From Arsukibacterium sp. MJ3 (GTDB lineage: Bacteria; Pseudomonadota; Gammaproteobacteria; Enterobacterales; Alteromonadaceae), in contig NZ_LAHP01000016.1 of NCBI RefSeq assembly GCF_000987765.1, positions 29,504 through 93,503 of the forward strand: DNA of 64,000 bases, given 5' to 3'. Positions 36,809-45,096 of this stretch are shown piece after piece. The notes under the pieces were generated by a model that had not been told where the DNA came from, searched no databases, and saw nothing but the letters and a program-made list of their open reading frames with translations. Within the stretch, counting starts at the first letter, position 1; every line of letters begins with the position of its first letter. Both the position numbers and the translations under genes were made by a program.

Positions 36809-37357
36809 TTAAAGCGCTGCTATGCTGGCGTTAAGCTGGTTAAGCGCATCGACAGAAAACCCTCTATCGTAAAAATATTTGACGATACCGGTTTTGTCTA
36901 TTAGCAATACTCTGGCATTTTTAGGGACGATATTACCTGTATAACGTTGTATTTTGTCGCCATCGGTATAAACGGTAATAACGTAACGCCATAGCTCTTT
37001 TGGAATACCATCGCGCATAGCATCATCAAATCTGTTGCTAAATAATCCAGCAATCGGGCTCTTAATAGCCGGTAATTCGTAAATGGCAATGTTAACTTTT
37101 GTCATATCCAATCCAATTAGCCAACGGTCAATATCAAACTGGGATTTATGCACATAGCCGAATATTAATAGCGCTGGCTGGCCTAGTAAATCAGCAGGAA
37201 TAGTCATCGCTGTGCCATCAAGCGTTTTACCTGTTGCTGTAATGAGCGGCTTATCAAGTTCAACCTGACTTGGATAACGGTAGCTTGCGCAGCCACTCAG
37301 CAAATGTAGCGCCAGTGCAATAAGCCCCAACTTGATAAAAAATACACTGTTAAACAT
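36809..37357 (-). CDS. Thioredoxin-fold-like lipoprotein without CxxC
   Basis: Lipoprotein of 182 aa with lipobox LLSGC. The following domain (LLGQPALLIFGYVHKSQFDIDRWLIGL and, at the end, NARVLLIDKTGIVKYFYDRGFS) has the strand order of thioredoxin or peroxiredoxin folds, somewhat like ATP10-type proteins. The CxxC motif is missing, so it probably does not work as a thiol oxidoreductase. It is convergent with the amylase gene and has no informative partner. Confidence 0.6.
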   Translation of the reverse strand: MFNSVFFIKLGLIALALHLLSGCASYRYPSQVELDKPLITATGKTLDGTAMTIPADLLGQPALLIFGYVHKSQFDIDRWLIGLDMTKVNIAIYELPAIKSPIAGLFSNRFDDAMRDGIPKELWRYVITVYTDGDKIQRYTGNIVPKNARVLLIDKTGIVKYFYDRGFSVDALNQLNASIAAL

Positions 37358-37556
37358 AAATTAACTCGCGGGTAAGCTGTTAAATTTTACTTTATACTTT
37401 CAGAGGCTACAACAAGATTAGAAGCACAGTAAATTACTAATACCAATATGTCAGTCAATAGCGTGTTGGTTAGGGTTGTGGCTTGCAAAAACCATGCGGC
37501 TACTTTATGTTTTGCTGCTGGCAACGGTGTCATTTATTTTGTTAAGGGCGAAGGCT

Positions 37557-38141
37557 GTGTATAAAACTTTTTTAGCAATGTCGACGGTCTTGTTGTTAAC
37601 AACCGGTTGTGGCGACAGCCAGTCATTAACCGAAGCCGAACAAGTAGACCGCACTATCCGGCAGGAAGTTAGCCGCGATCTTAAAGGCTTAAATGCCTTA
37701 ACCACAGCGGCAGAAGCGACCACCTATGATGGTTTTGCCTGGCGTCGCGGCGAACGGATACAAATTCGTCAACGCGACGAGCAAGGGTTAACGCTGTTGG
37801 CGCAAGCTGAAGCCCCGGCGATAATTGCCATTGCCGTGGCGCACAACATCCCCAGTTTTAGTGTGGTGCGCTACCAGCAGGGCTGGCTAGTGGTATTTCG
37901 TACCTATGTCAGTAGCCAATGCCAGGTAGTGTACGCTTATGCCTATCGGGGAACACTGGCCGATACCCCGCAATGCTCCAATGAACTGTTTGCCGAGCAG
38001 GCTAATGGTAAGTGTCAAAGTCCAATTAATGCCCAGTGGCAGATATTTAAAGAGTGGTTTTTTGCAGAATCACTGTTAAATGAAGGTAACCCGCTGTGTG
38101 TAAATAAAGCCGCACACCCGCCGTCTGACACTAACGTCTAA
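37557..38141 (+). CDS. Uncharacterised lipoprotein
   Basis: Predicted lipoprotein of 194 aa that I do not recognise. I start it at GTG 37557: AAGGG stands eight bases upstream, and the result MYKTFLAMSTVLLLTTGC is a standard lipoprotein signal with the acylated cysteine at residue 18. The frame is also open to an ATG at 37494 and a TTG at 37476, which would put a second hydrophobic segment in front. The mature part has an acidic TEAEQVDRTIRQEVSRDL region and four cysteines in the C-terminal half. The coding end carries an inverted repeat (CCCGCCGT/ACGGCGGG). Confidence 0.5.
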   Translation: MYKTFLAMSTVLLLTTGCGDSQSLTEAEQVDRTIRQEVSRDLKGLNALTTAAEATTYDGFAWRRGERIQIRQRDEQGLTLLAQAEAPAIIAIAVAHNIPSFSVVRYQQGWLVVFRTYVSSQCQVVYAYAYRGTLADTPQCSNELFAEQANGKCQSPINAQWQIFKEWFFAESLLNEGNPLCVNKAAHPPSDTNV

Positions 38142-38172
38142 AACGGCGGGCAACTAGCGAGACTTTCCAAAC

Positions 38173-39456
38173 TTAGTCTGAATATTTTACGCTGTGTGCT
38201 TTAAATTTAGCTGAGGAGGCAAAACGCTCTAACCATCGCGTAAATTTTACATTATCTGCGCTTTGCTCATGGTAAAACGGCTGAGGTACCTCTGCGGTAG
38301 CGAAGGCGTTTGTTAAAATAGTGTGGATATTTCCGCTGCCAATATAGTATTGATAGTTGTTTGTTGTTTCAGATAAAAAAGATAACGATGCTTCCATCCT
38401 GGCATTCCACTCGGCAAAGTACAGATAATCATACTCGGTTATCCCCCAAGTGAAGGGGTTGCTGTTACCCTGATCATTTTGATCCATAATTTTCAAAAAC
38501 TGCACTTGCACAATATCGAATTGCGTAGTGTATTGGGCAAAACGACTGTCCGGATAGGCTTCGCTTAGTTTTGTAAAAATTTCAGCGTTAAATTCCGTTG
38601 CGGAATAGGTGGTTAATGCTTCGCTAAACAGCAAAGGCAGACTTGTTTCAACATTCCATACTTTATCGAAACCAAACACGCTATCAATAAAGCCCTGGGT
38701 TACTATAGCCTCAGACGCATCGGCAAATAACGCGCTATCTGCTTTAGGGAAAGCAGCCTGTAAATAAGGAAAATTCAAGGTTGCACCATAACCACCGGCG
38801 CTTGAACCCGTTACCAATAATTTCTTAATTTTATGCTGCTTTTTATTATCCAGCTGGTTTTTTAACCACTCTCTAACGGCCATAAAATTGTCAAAACCAC
38901 GGTGTTTGACGGTTACCGGAGCACCTGGATAACCGGTTATCGAGCCGTCCACATCGGTATAGGTGGTATCAGTCGAGCCCACGTGAATATCCCCGGTACA
39001 ATAAGGAATGAATACCTTGCTCCAGTCTTTGAAGGGGTTGGCTTTTTGGCTGTCGTCAAAAATTCCGCCAGCGTTTTGCGGCGAATTTTCAGCCAGTATT
39101 GAGGGGTTATAAGCGGGGCGAGCGGCTGGCACACTTGCTAGGGCCAGTGACGCAATACAGGTTGCATCGTTCCAGCAAGCACCACCACCATTGAAATAGA
39201 CCAAGAGGTTTTTACTTTTTCCTTGTTTAAAGTAGAAGTGAAACGCGTTGTCTAAGGGTTCGCCAGTTTCTGGGTTTGCCACTGTATCAAAAGCACAACT
39301 GGGATTAATGGTTCTTGTGGTGCCTTGGTCATCTACAATGTCCATTTGTGCCTCTACCGGGATCACTTCCCATTCAGACACCGCTGCTTTGCCGTGAGCG
39401 TTAGCCGTTAAGGTGCTAAACAGCAGTACTGTACCAAGCCATAATATTCTGTTCAT
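38173..39456 (-). CDS. Pectin-acetylesterase-family (Notum-like) secreted hydrolase
   Basis: Exported alpha/beta hydrolase of 427 aa. Start at 39456 (MNRILWLGTVLLFSTLTANAHG gives a clean signal peptide; GGA upstream); the frame is open to 39468. Family marks of PF03283 are LVYFNGGGACWNDATC, VFIPYCTGDIHVGS and the nucleophile motif VTGSSAGGYGA. The final histidine is likely in GSGNIHTIL. Plant and bacterial members deacetylate pectin, and the animal member Notum deacylates Wnt; the substrate here is open. It stands alone in orientation, so no operon evidence for pectin use. Confidence 0.82.
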   Translation of the reverse strand: MNRILWLGTVLLFSTLTANAHGKAAVSEWEVIPVEAQMDIVDDQGTTRTINPSCAFDTVANPETGEPLDNAFHFYFKQGKSKNLLVYFNGGGACWNDATCIASLALASVPAARPAYNPSILAENSPQNAGGIFDDSQKANPFKDWSKVFIPYCTGDIHVGSTDTTYTDVDGSITGYPGAPVTVKHRGFDNFMAVREWLKNQLDNKKQHKIKKLLVTGSSAGGYGATLNFPYLQAAFPKADSALFADASEAIVTQGFIDSVFGFDKVWNVETSLPLLFSEALTTYSATEFNAEIFTKLSEAYPDSRFAQYTTQFDIVQVQFLKIMDQNDQGNSNPFTWGITEYDYLYFAEWNARMEASLSFLSETTNNYQYYIGSGNIHTILTNAFATAEVPQPFYHEQSADNVKFTRWLERFASSAKFKAHSVKYSD

Positions 39457-39908
39457 ATGAGGGTCCATTTCAACGTTTAAGAGTTGCTAGGCGTTATTGC
39501 CGTTGTCAAAAAAATAAATCACTTTTGTAATTAACTATACAGCAGTTAGTAAACAGCTTAAGTGCGTTAGCGGACATTACAGTTTAATTATTGTCATTAA
39601 CCGGCTTGGCCCCATGTTGCTCTTGCAAATACCCCATGTTGCTCTTACAAATAGTAGTTCGTTAAAAAGGCACTATGTTGGTTACCGCGGATGACAACGA
39701 GCAACAGGACCGCGAAATGCCCATGCAAAGCCTGAAATAATAACATCCGGCAATTTTTACAATTTTTGCCTTAAACCATGAAGACCTTACCGTATAAAAC
39801 CACGAATATGGTGGTTACAGCGCGCTGCTGTCGCGGGTTTGCCAAGGTGGAACAGTGCTTGCAGCGGTTAGTTACAGTGAGTAAACGTTAGCAATTAAGG
39901 AGTAACAA
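39457..39908. promoter_or_regulatory. Intergenic region with a tandem repeat, upstream of osmC
   Basis: About 450 bases between divergent genes. Apart from a 22-bp direct repeat (separate entry) I see no reading frame with a ribosome site. AT-rich stretches at 39541-39600 and about 39740-39800 could hold promoters. The osmC start is preceded by AAGGAG. Confidence 0.4.
39610..39653. repeat. 22-bp tandem duplication
   Basis: Two adjacent copies of CCCCATGTTGCTCTTNCAAATA (39610-39631 and 39632-39653) that differ at one base (G in the first, A in the second). A third partial GAGCAAC appears in inverse orientation about 45 bases on. Could be a duplicated regulator site or replication slippage. 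Confidence 0.7.
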
Positions 39909-40346
39909 ATGGCGATTATTAATTGGGCAACGGCAAAATATGAAGGCTTAGGTAAAGAAGGCAAAGGCCATGTTTCAACTGAATCGGGAGCACTTAAAGA
40001 TCAGCCATACGGCTTTAATACCCGATTCGAAGACAAGGTCGGCACCAACCCTGAGGAGCAAATCGCGGCAGCGCACGCCTCGTGCTTTACCATGGCACTG
40101 TCGTTTGGATTGGCAGAGCAAGGCTTTAAGAAAGGCACCTTAGCGTCTAAGGCACAAATTACCCTGGTAAAGGAGGGTGATGGCTTTATCATAACAAAAT
40201 CTGAAATAACGTTAGACGCCAAAGTACCCGGTATGAATGGCCAGGATTTTGAGAAAGCAGCAGTAGTGGCAAAGTTAAACTGCCCCATCTCAAAATTATT
40301 AAACTGTGATGTCACCCTGGACATAACCTCATTTGAAGGTAACTAG
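39909..40346 (+). CDS. osmC: Organic hydroperoxide peroxiredoxin OsmC
   Basis: Thiol peroxidase of 145 aa that reduces organic hydroperoxides. The two catalytic cysteines are C59 in AAAHASCFTMAL and C125 in KLNCPIS, the same positions as in E. coli OsmC (143 aa). The start MAIINWATAKYEGLGKEGKG is typical of the OsmC rather than the Ohr branch. Good AAGGAG ribosome site. Osmotic and general stress control is family knowledge. Confidence 0.95.
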   Translation: MAIINWATAKYEGLGKEGKGHVSTESGALKDQPYGFNTRFEDKVGTNPEEQIAAAHASCFTMALSFGLAEQGFKKGTLASKAQITLVKEGDGFIITKSEITLDAKVPGMNGQDFEKAAVVAKLNCPISKLLNCDVTLDITSFEGN

Positions 40347-40444
40347 TTGTAGCTGACCGCTTGTGTCTTGATTTAGATCAGACTGTGCGTGTTGTCGTTG
40401 CTTTAAGGTAATTGCAACACAAACCAATACCGTTAGAGGTTCCG

Positions 40445-41872
40445 TCAATTTTGCTTTAGCATGGCGTTCTGCCATAAATTCTGGTGCGCTGGCTCGTGGA
40501 AAAACTGCTCTGGCTGCCAGCAGCGCGGCAGCAACTTTCGCAGGTAACGTGCTTCGCCATCTTGATACAACGCATTAAGTAAGGCTTTTAAACGATGCTC
40601 AGGCAGTACTTCCAGTTGCTCGCGGGCCACCTTGAAGTACAGGTTGTAATCGGTTTGCAGGCTGATGTCCATGCCAGTGTTGCGATACTGTTGCTGGCGG
40701 CTGACCACCCGGCAATTAGGGTGCTCTGGTTTTTGTGGGTACAGGCCATTTACAATGGCAAACTCGTAGCGGTCTTGCGGTTGTAGGTCGGCCCCTAGCG
40801 GGATAAACACTACACCATAGCCTTGTGGAAATAAGCCGGTTATGCGCAGCAGCTGATCAACCAGTAAGCCGTTGTATTCATTGCGTCTCGCGCCATCACG
40901 CATTAACAATGCCGCCTTGGGCAGTAAGGCATAATTAAAGCGTTGCCGGCCGGGCAATACAATAGAGGCATACACCTGCGGTACTTTTAACAGGCTGCCA
41001 AACAGCGTTTTATCGGCCGGGTTTAATTGCAATAGCTGGCTAAGCCACTGCAACCGTTGTTGCTGGGCAATAAAGTACAGTTCGCGCTCGGCTTTGTCAT
41101 TGCCCTTATATGGTGCTATGCCAAAACCTTGTTGCAGCAATACCAGGCTGGCATCGGTGCTGATACTAAGCAAACGCTGGCGCTCTGCTGTACTTAACGC
41201 CCGGCCAGAATCAAACTGCGCCAGTTCACCTTGAATAATGTCCATGGCCTGTGGATGCAGTAAGCCAATATCTTGCAGTAATATCGCCATAACCAGTGGT
41301 AGTTGCACATGCTGGCGATACGGGCAATCGTCTGGGGACTGGCGGTTACGCAGCTGATAATGGCTAAGCAATGCCGGTTCGTCCAGCAACTGCTGCGCCA
41401 GTAAGTGGTCAAGCAGGCGCAGGCTTAACACTATCCGGTACAACGGTTTATAAGCAAATTGCACCAGTTCGCGCTGGCCTTTGGCCGTGGGCACCATAAT
41501 TTGCAGGCACCCGAGCAGGCGGGCACTAAATGCCAGCGTTTCGTTGTGGTTGTCGCCTTCAGACAGTTGCAACAGCTGTTCGGCCAGCAATTGTAAATCG
41601 GCCCAGCGCATTAAGCGGGCTTTCTCATCCTGATATTGTAATTCAGTGTAGTGTTGGCGGGCTTGTTGCCGCGCTGCCTGGTTGGCTTTGGCTGAGTCTT
41701 GCAGATGCTGCCAGCGCTGCCCTGCTTGCTCAAGTTCAGTTTGTTGCTGGCGATAGCTGGCAAAGAACACTTTGCTGCGTTGATAAAAGCAGGTGGCCTC
41801 GCTGGAATACAGCGAGCTAAGCAAACGTTCCAGCCGGTACACCAGTACCGAACTTTTAGCGGTTTTTTTCAA
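40445..41872 (-). CDS. Uncharacterised protein with a degenerate HD-GYP-like domain
   Basis: Cytoplasmic protein of 475 aa. Residues about 50-90 are a Q/A-rich helix, perhaps a coiled coil. The middle (LVMAILLQDIGLLHPQAMDIIQGELAQFDSG, then RQRLLSISTDASLVLLQQGFG) follows the spacing of HD-GYP domains but reads QDIG instead of HDIG and has no GYP, so metal binding is doubtful. A later segment (LFPQGYGVVFIPLGADLQPQDRYEFAIVNGLYPQ) resembles the beta strands after HD-GYP. If so, it would be a binding or scaffold form rather than an active c-di-GMP phosphodiesterase. This is inference from motif order only. Confidence 0.55.
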   Translation of the reverse strand: MKKTAKSSVLVYRLERLLSSLYSSEATCFYQRSKVFFASYRQQQTELEQAGQRWQHLQDSAKANQAARQQARQHYTELQYQDEKARLMRWADLQLLAEQLLQLSEGDNHNETLAFSARLLGCLQIMVPTAKGQRELVQFAYKPLYRIVLSLRLLDHLLAQQLLDEPALLSHYQLRNRQSPDDCPYRQHVQLPLVMAILLQDIGLLHPQAMDIIQGELAQFDSGRALSTAERQRLLSISTDASLVLLQQGFGIAPYKGNDKAERELYFIAQQQRLQWLSQLLQLNPADKTLFGSLLKVPQVYASIVLPGRQRFNYALLPKAALLMRDGARRNEYNGLLVDQLLRITGLFPQGYGVVFIPLGADLQPQDRYEFAIVNGLYPQKPEHPNCRVVSRQQQYRNTGMDISLQTDYNLYFKVAREQLEVLPEHRLKALLNALYQDGEARYLRKLLPRCWQPEQFFHEPAHQNLWQNAMLKQN

Positions 41873-42172
41873 CGAGCGGGTTCCTTCTTTTTAAGCCCTT
41901 TAGCCTGACGCTTTAAGGCTTAACATAGCCTGAGTTGGGCTGAATGAAAAGCATTGCTCTGCTACTCAATGCCACTGCACCAGTTTGGTTACCAGAAAAT
42001 GAACACTGCGCCATTTTAGCGCTTGTGAATACGTATTCATATTGCCAGTTGCCCCAAATAGGTTAATAACTAACCTAGAATAATTATGGCTGCTTAATTT
42101 CGTGTCCGAGTCGCATGGCCCGCGTCGCATGGAAAGCGCAACCAACAATAATAACAAAACGGGGACGAAGGT
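41873..42172. promoter_or_regulatory. Promoter region of the second alpha-glucan TonB receptor
   Basis: About 300 bases. It contains operator C (42026-42039) and, 20 bases downstream, a second inverted repeat TAGGTTA-ATAAC-TAACCTA (42059-42077). A TTGCCA at 42043 and TAATAA 16 bases later could form a weak sigma-70 promoter that both repeats would overlap or flank. Confidence 0.5.
42026..42039. promoter_or_regulatory. Palindromic operator, alpha-glucan regulon, site C
   Basis: Perfect 14-bp palindrome TGAATACGTATTCA, about 134 bases before the receptor start; identical to the core of site B. Confidence 0.72.
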
Positions 42173-45025
42173 ATGAATAAGTTTAAGCTTAGTCTGCTTA
42201 GCCTTGCTGTAAGTACAGCAGGGCTTAGTTCGATGGTAGTTGCCCAGCAGCAACCACCGGCAGACGAACCAACAGTAGAAGAACAGCAAGTTGAAGTGAT
42301 ACAGGTGCGGGGCTTTGCCAGTAGCTTGTTTCGCTCACTCGACAGCAAACGCTTTGGCGATGTGGTGTCAGAAACCATTTCGGCAGATGACTTGGGCGCA
42401 CTGCCCGACGTGTCAATTGCCGATGCACTAACCCGCTTGCCGGGCATATCAGCGGTGCGCACCGGTGGCCAGGCAGCCGAAATTAACATACGGGGTATGT
42501 CAGGTGGTTTTGTTTTTTCCACCTTAAATGGCCGCGAGCAGGTGTCTACCAGTGGTAAGCGTAACATTGAGTTTGACCAGTATCCGTCAGAGTTAATTAA
42601 CTCGGCGGCGGTGTATAAATCACCAAAAGCGTCATTAATTGAAGGCGGTGTGGCCGGTACGGTTGAGCTTAAAACCGCCAGTGTATTGCAAAACGACAAA
42701 GACCATAGCTTTAACGTTAACCTGCGCGGCATGTTTAACGACCGGGCAAGCGATGTACCAGACGGTAAAGATACCGGCCATCGTTTTAGTTTCTCCTACC
42801 AGGGGAAATTTCTGGATAACACCCTGGGCCTGGCATTGGGCTATGCCCGGTTATATCAGCCAAGTGTCGCTACCCAGTTTGTCGGTTTTGCTTACAATAC
42901 CAGCCGGGATCTCAACAATGACAATCAATTGGAGTACCTCAGTGAGGGCTTTGAAATTCAACACCGGGGTGGTGAAGAAACCCGTAATGGCTTTATGGGG
43001 TCGATTGAGTGGCAGCCGCATGATGCCTTTAGCTTAAAAGCCGATGCGTTTATCTCAAAGTTTGATAAAGAAGCCTTTGCCCGTGGCTTCCGGGTGAAGT
43101 TCGAAAGTGATACAGCAAGTATTGGCAATCCACTTTATAACGGTTCATCTGTTATAGGGGGTAATATTGGCCGTACCACTAACGGTTTTACCCGGGTAGA
43201 AATTGTTAATGACGATAACCGCGATTATGACGAAGTAAAAAGCTTTGGTATTGCGGCGAATTGGGACATTAATGACAGAACCAAGCTGGTATTTGATGTG
43301 TCACATTCAGCGGCCAGCAGCGACTTTAGAAACGGCCTGCTATGGGCGTTGGTGGCAGAGGATGCCACTGTCGCTAACCCGGTTCTGGATACCAATGTGT
43401 CGATTAACTATCAGCTAAATGGCCTTAATTTGCCAGGTATTGGCTTGAACCAGGCCGACGCATTTTCAGATATTAACCGTTTAATGGTCAGTAAATACGG
43501 CATTTACCCTTATGTTAACTCTGATGAAGTTAACGCTGCCAAGCTGGATTTAACCTTTGATCTGGATTTACCGCTGGTGCGCTCGCTGGAGATGGGAGTG
43601 CGCTACTCTGCCCGCCGTTACTCTAATGACCGCTCAGTATTTGAGTATGGTAGTGATGGCATGTTTTTAACCTCGCAGCCACCACTGCGCTTAACCGCAG
43701 ACATGACCAAAGTGGTCGATTTTAAAGGCGACTTTGCCAGCTACCCTAGTTATCTGGCAATCGACCTGGACAAGGCATTAGCCGCCTGGTTCCCGCAAGG
43801 CGTACCGCAACCCGTGCAATCCTGGGGTGCGGGTAACCCCGATGTTATTAATCGCGATGCTAATTCTAACGTTTCAACAGCGTGGTCTGTACTGGAAAGC
43901 GGCAATGTATATGAAGATGTGCTGGCCAGTTACCTGATGGCTAATCTGGATACTGAACTGTTCGGCTTACCACTTACTGGTAATATCGGTATCCGGCGGG
44001 TGACCACAGATCAACGTGCGACTAACTTGTCTGATGTTAACAAGGAGCCGGAACAAGGTGCCCAGAATATTGCCGATGAAACCGGGCTGATTAATACACG
44101 CTACGCTTCGGGGATTGTCGGCGAAAAATATACTAAACACTTACCCAGCCTTAACTTGAATTTAGCGTTAACCGATCAGTGGTTGTTGCGATTTGCGTCG
44201 GCCAAAGTTATTTCCAGAGCTCCTATTAATCGATTGGCATCAACTACTTCTTTTAATATCAGTGATTTAGGTGTTGTAACCGGCAATAGTTCGAATAGCC
44301 CTTTTTTGCGGCCATTTGAAGCCAACCAGTATGATTTATCGTTGGAATACTACTTTAGCTCTGGTGCCATCGCCGCAGCGTTGTTTTATAAAGATATAAA
44401 GTCTTTCATTCAGGATGATGAGATACCTGAGTTTGATTTTTCCACATTGGGCTTCAATGTTCCGGAAACTTTTATACCTGATCCAGAGTCCGGTGTGCCG
44501 GTTGCTACGCGGAATGGCTCGTTATTTACCGCGGTAAATAACGACAATGGTGGTTATATCCGTGGAGTGGAAATTGCCTGGACCCAGGTATTTAACACCC
44601 TACCAGGCGCATTCGCTGGCTTGGGCGCCCAACTTAGTTATTCCTATACCGAGAGCGAAATAACTCGTGAAAATAACTTAGGTGGCGAGCTAGTTTCTTC
44701 GCCGTTTGAAGGCTTATCAAAAAATGTGGTAAACGCCACGTTGTTCTGGGAATACGAAGGTATAGATACCCGGATTAATGGCCGTTATCGTTCGCCCTTT
44801 GTGTCGAGCCAGGTGGGCATAGACGAGCAAATTACCAATTTTCACAGTGAGCTGGTCGTGGATTTTCAGGCAGGTTATCAGTTTAACGACAACCTGAAGC
44901 TGTTGTTCCAGGTGAATAACCTGACCGACGAACCCACCAAAAGCTATTTTGGTGATAAAGCGCAAACCGGCACCATCCAGTTTTTTGGTCGTCAGTACTT
45001 TGTCGGTGCGGTGTACTCGTTTTAA
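42173..45025 (+). CDS. TonB-dependent receptor, carbohydrate type (TonB-Xanth-Caul family)
   Basis: Outer-membrane transporter of 950 aa, same branch as the receptor at 30850. Signal peptide ends near VVAQQQ; TonB-box-like VEVIQVRGFASSL; plug with ETISADDLGALPDVSIADALTRLPGI, SGGFVFSTLNGREQV and YPSELINSAAVYKSPKA; barrel ending QYFVGAVYSF. Followed after 71 bases by a pullulanase lipoprotein and preceded by operator C. The best inference is uptake of branched or longer alpha-glucan oligosaccharides released by that enzyme. Confidence 0.92.
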   Translation: MNKFKLSLLSLAVSTAGLSSMVVAQQQPPADEPTVEEQQVEVIQVRGFASSLFRSLDSKRFGDVVSETISADDLGALPDVSIADALTRLPGISAVRTGGQAAEINIRGMSGGFVFSTLNGREQVSTSGKRNIEFDQYPSELINSAAVYKSPKASLIEGGVAGTVELKTASVLQNDKDHSFNVNLRGMFNDRASDVPDGKDTGHRFSFSYQGKFLDNTLGLALGYARLYQPSVATQFVGFAYNTSRDLNNDNQLEYLSEGFEIQHRGGEETRNGFMGSIEWQPHDAFSLKADAFISKFDKEAFARGFRVKFESDTASIGNPLYNGSSVIGGNIGRTTNGFTRVEIVNDDNRDYDEVKSFGIAANWDINDRTKLVFDVSHSAASSDFRNGLLWALVAEDATVANPVLDTNVSINYQLNGLNLPGIGLNQADAFSDINRLMVSKYGIYPYVNSDEVNAAKLDLTFDLDLPLVRSLEMGVRYSARRYSNDRSVFEYGSDGMFLTSQPPLRLTADMTKVVDFKGDFASYPSYLAIDLDKALAAWFPQGVPQPVQSWGAGNPDVINRDANSNVSTAWSVLESGNVYEDVLASYLMANLDTELFGLPLTGNIGIRRVTTDQRATNLSDVNKEPEQGAQNIADETGLINTRYASGIVGEKYTKHLPSLNLNLALTDQWLLRFASAKVISRAPINRLASTTSFNISDLGVVTGNSSNSPFLRPFEANQYDLSLEYYFSSGAIAAALFYKDIKSFIQDDEIPEFDFSTLGFNVPETFIPDPESGVPVATRNGSLFTAVNNDNGGYIRGVEIAWTQVFNTLPGAFAGLGAQLSYSYTESEITRENNLGGELVSSPFEGLSKNVVNATLFWEYEGIDTRINGRYRSPFVSSQVGIDEQITNFHSELVVDFQAGYQFNDNLKLLFQVNNLTDEPTKSYFGDKAQTGTIQFFGRQYFVGAVYSF

Positions 45026-45096
45026 CCCAGCATAACGTTGCAGCATAGGCCTGGCCTGCTGCAGCGAGTAACAGAATAATCTGGAGTAAAAGAATA

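Noticed and set aside
41530..41820. Plus-strand frame within the HD-GYP-like gene
   Set aside because: Antisense to a longer conserved-looking gene; no start site.
45026..45096. Terminator between the second receptor and the pullulanase
   Set aside because: A GCAGC/GCTGC stem with bulges exists but no T run follows, so the two genes are probably one transcript.
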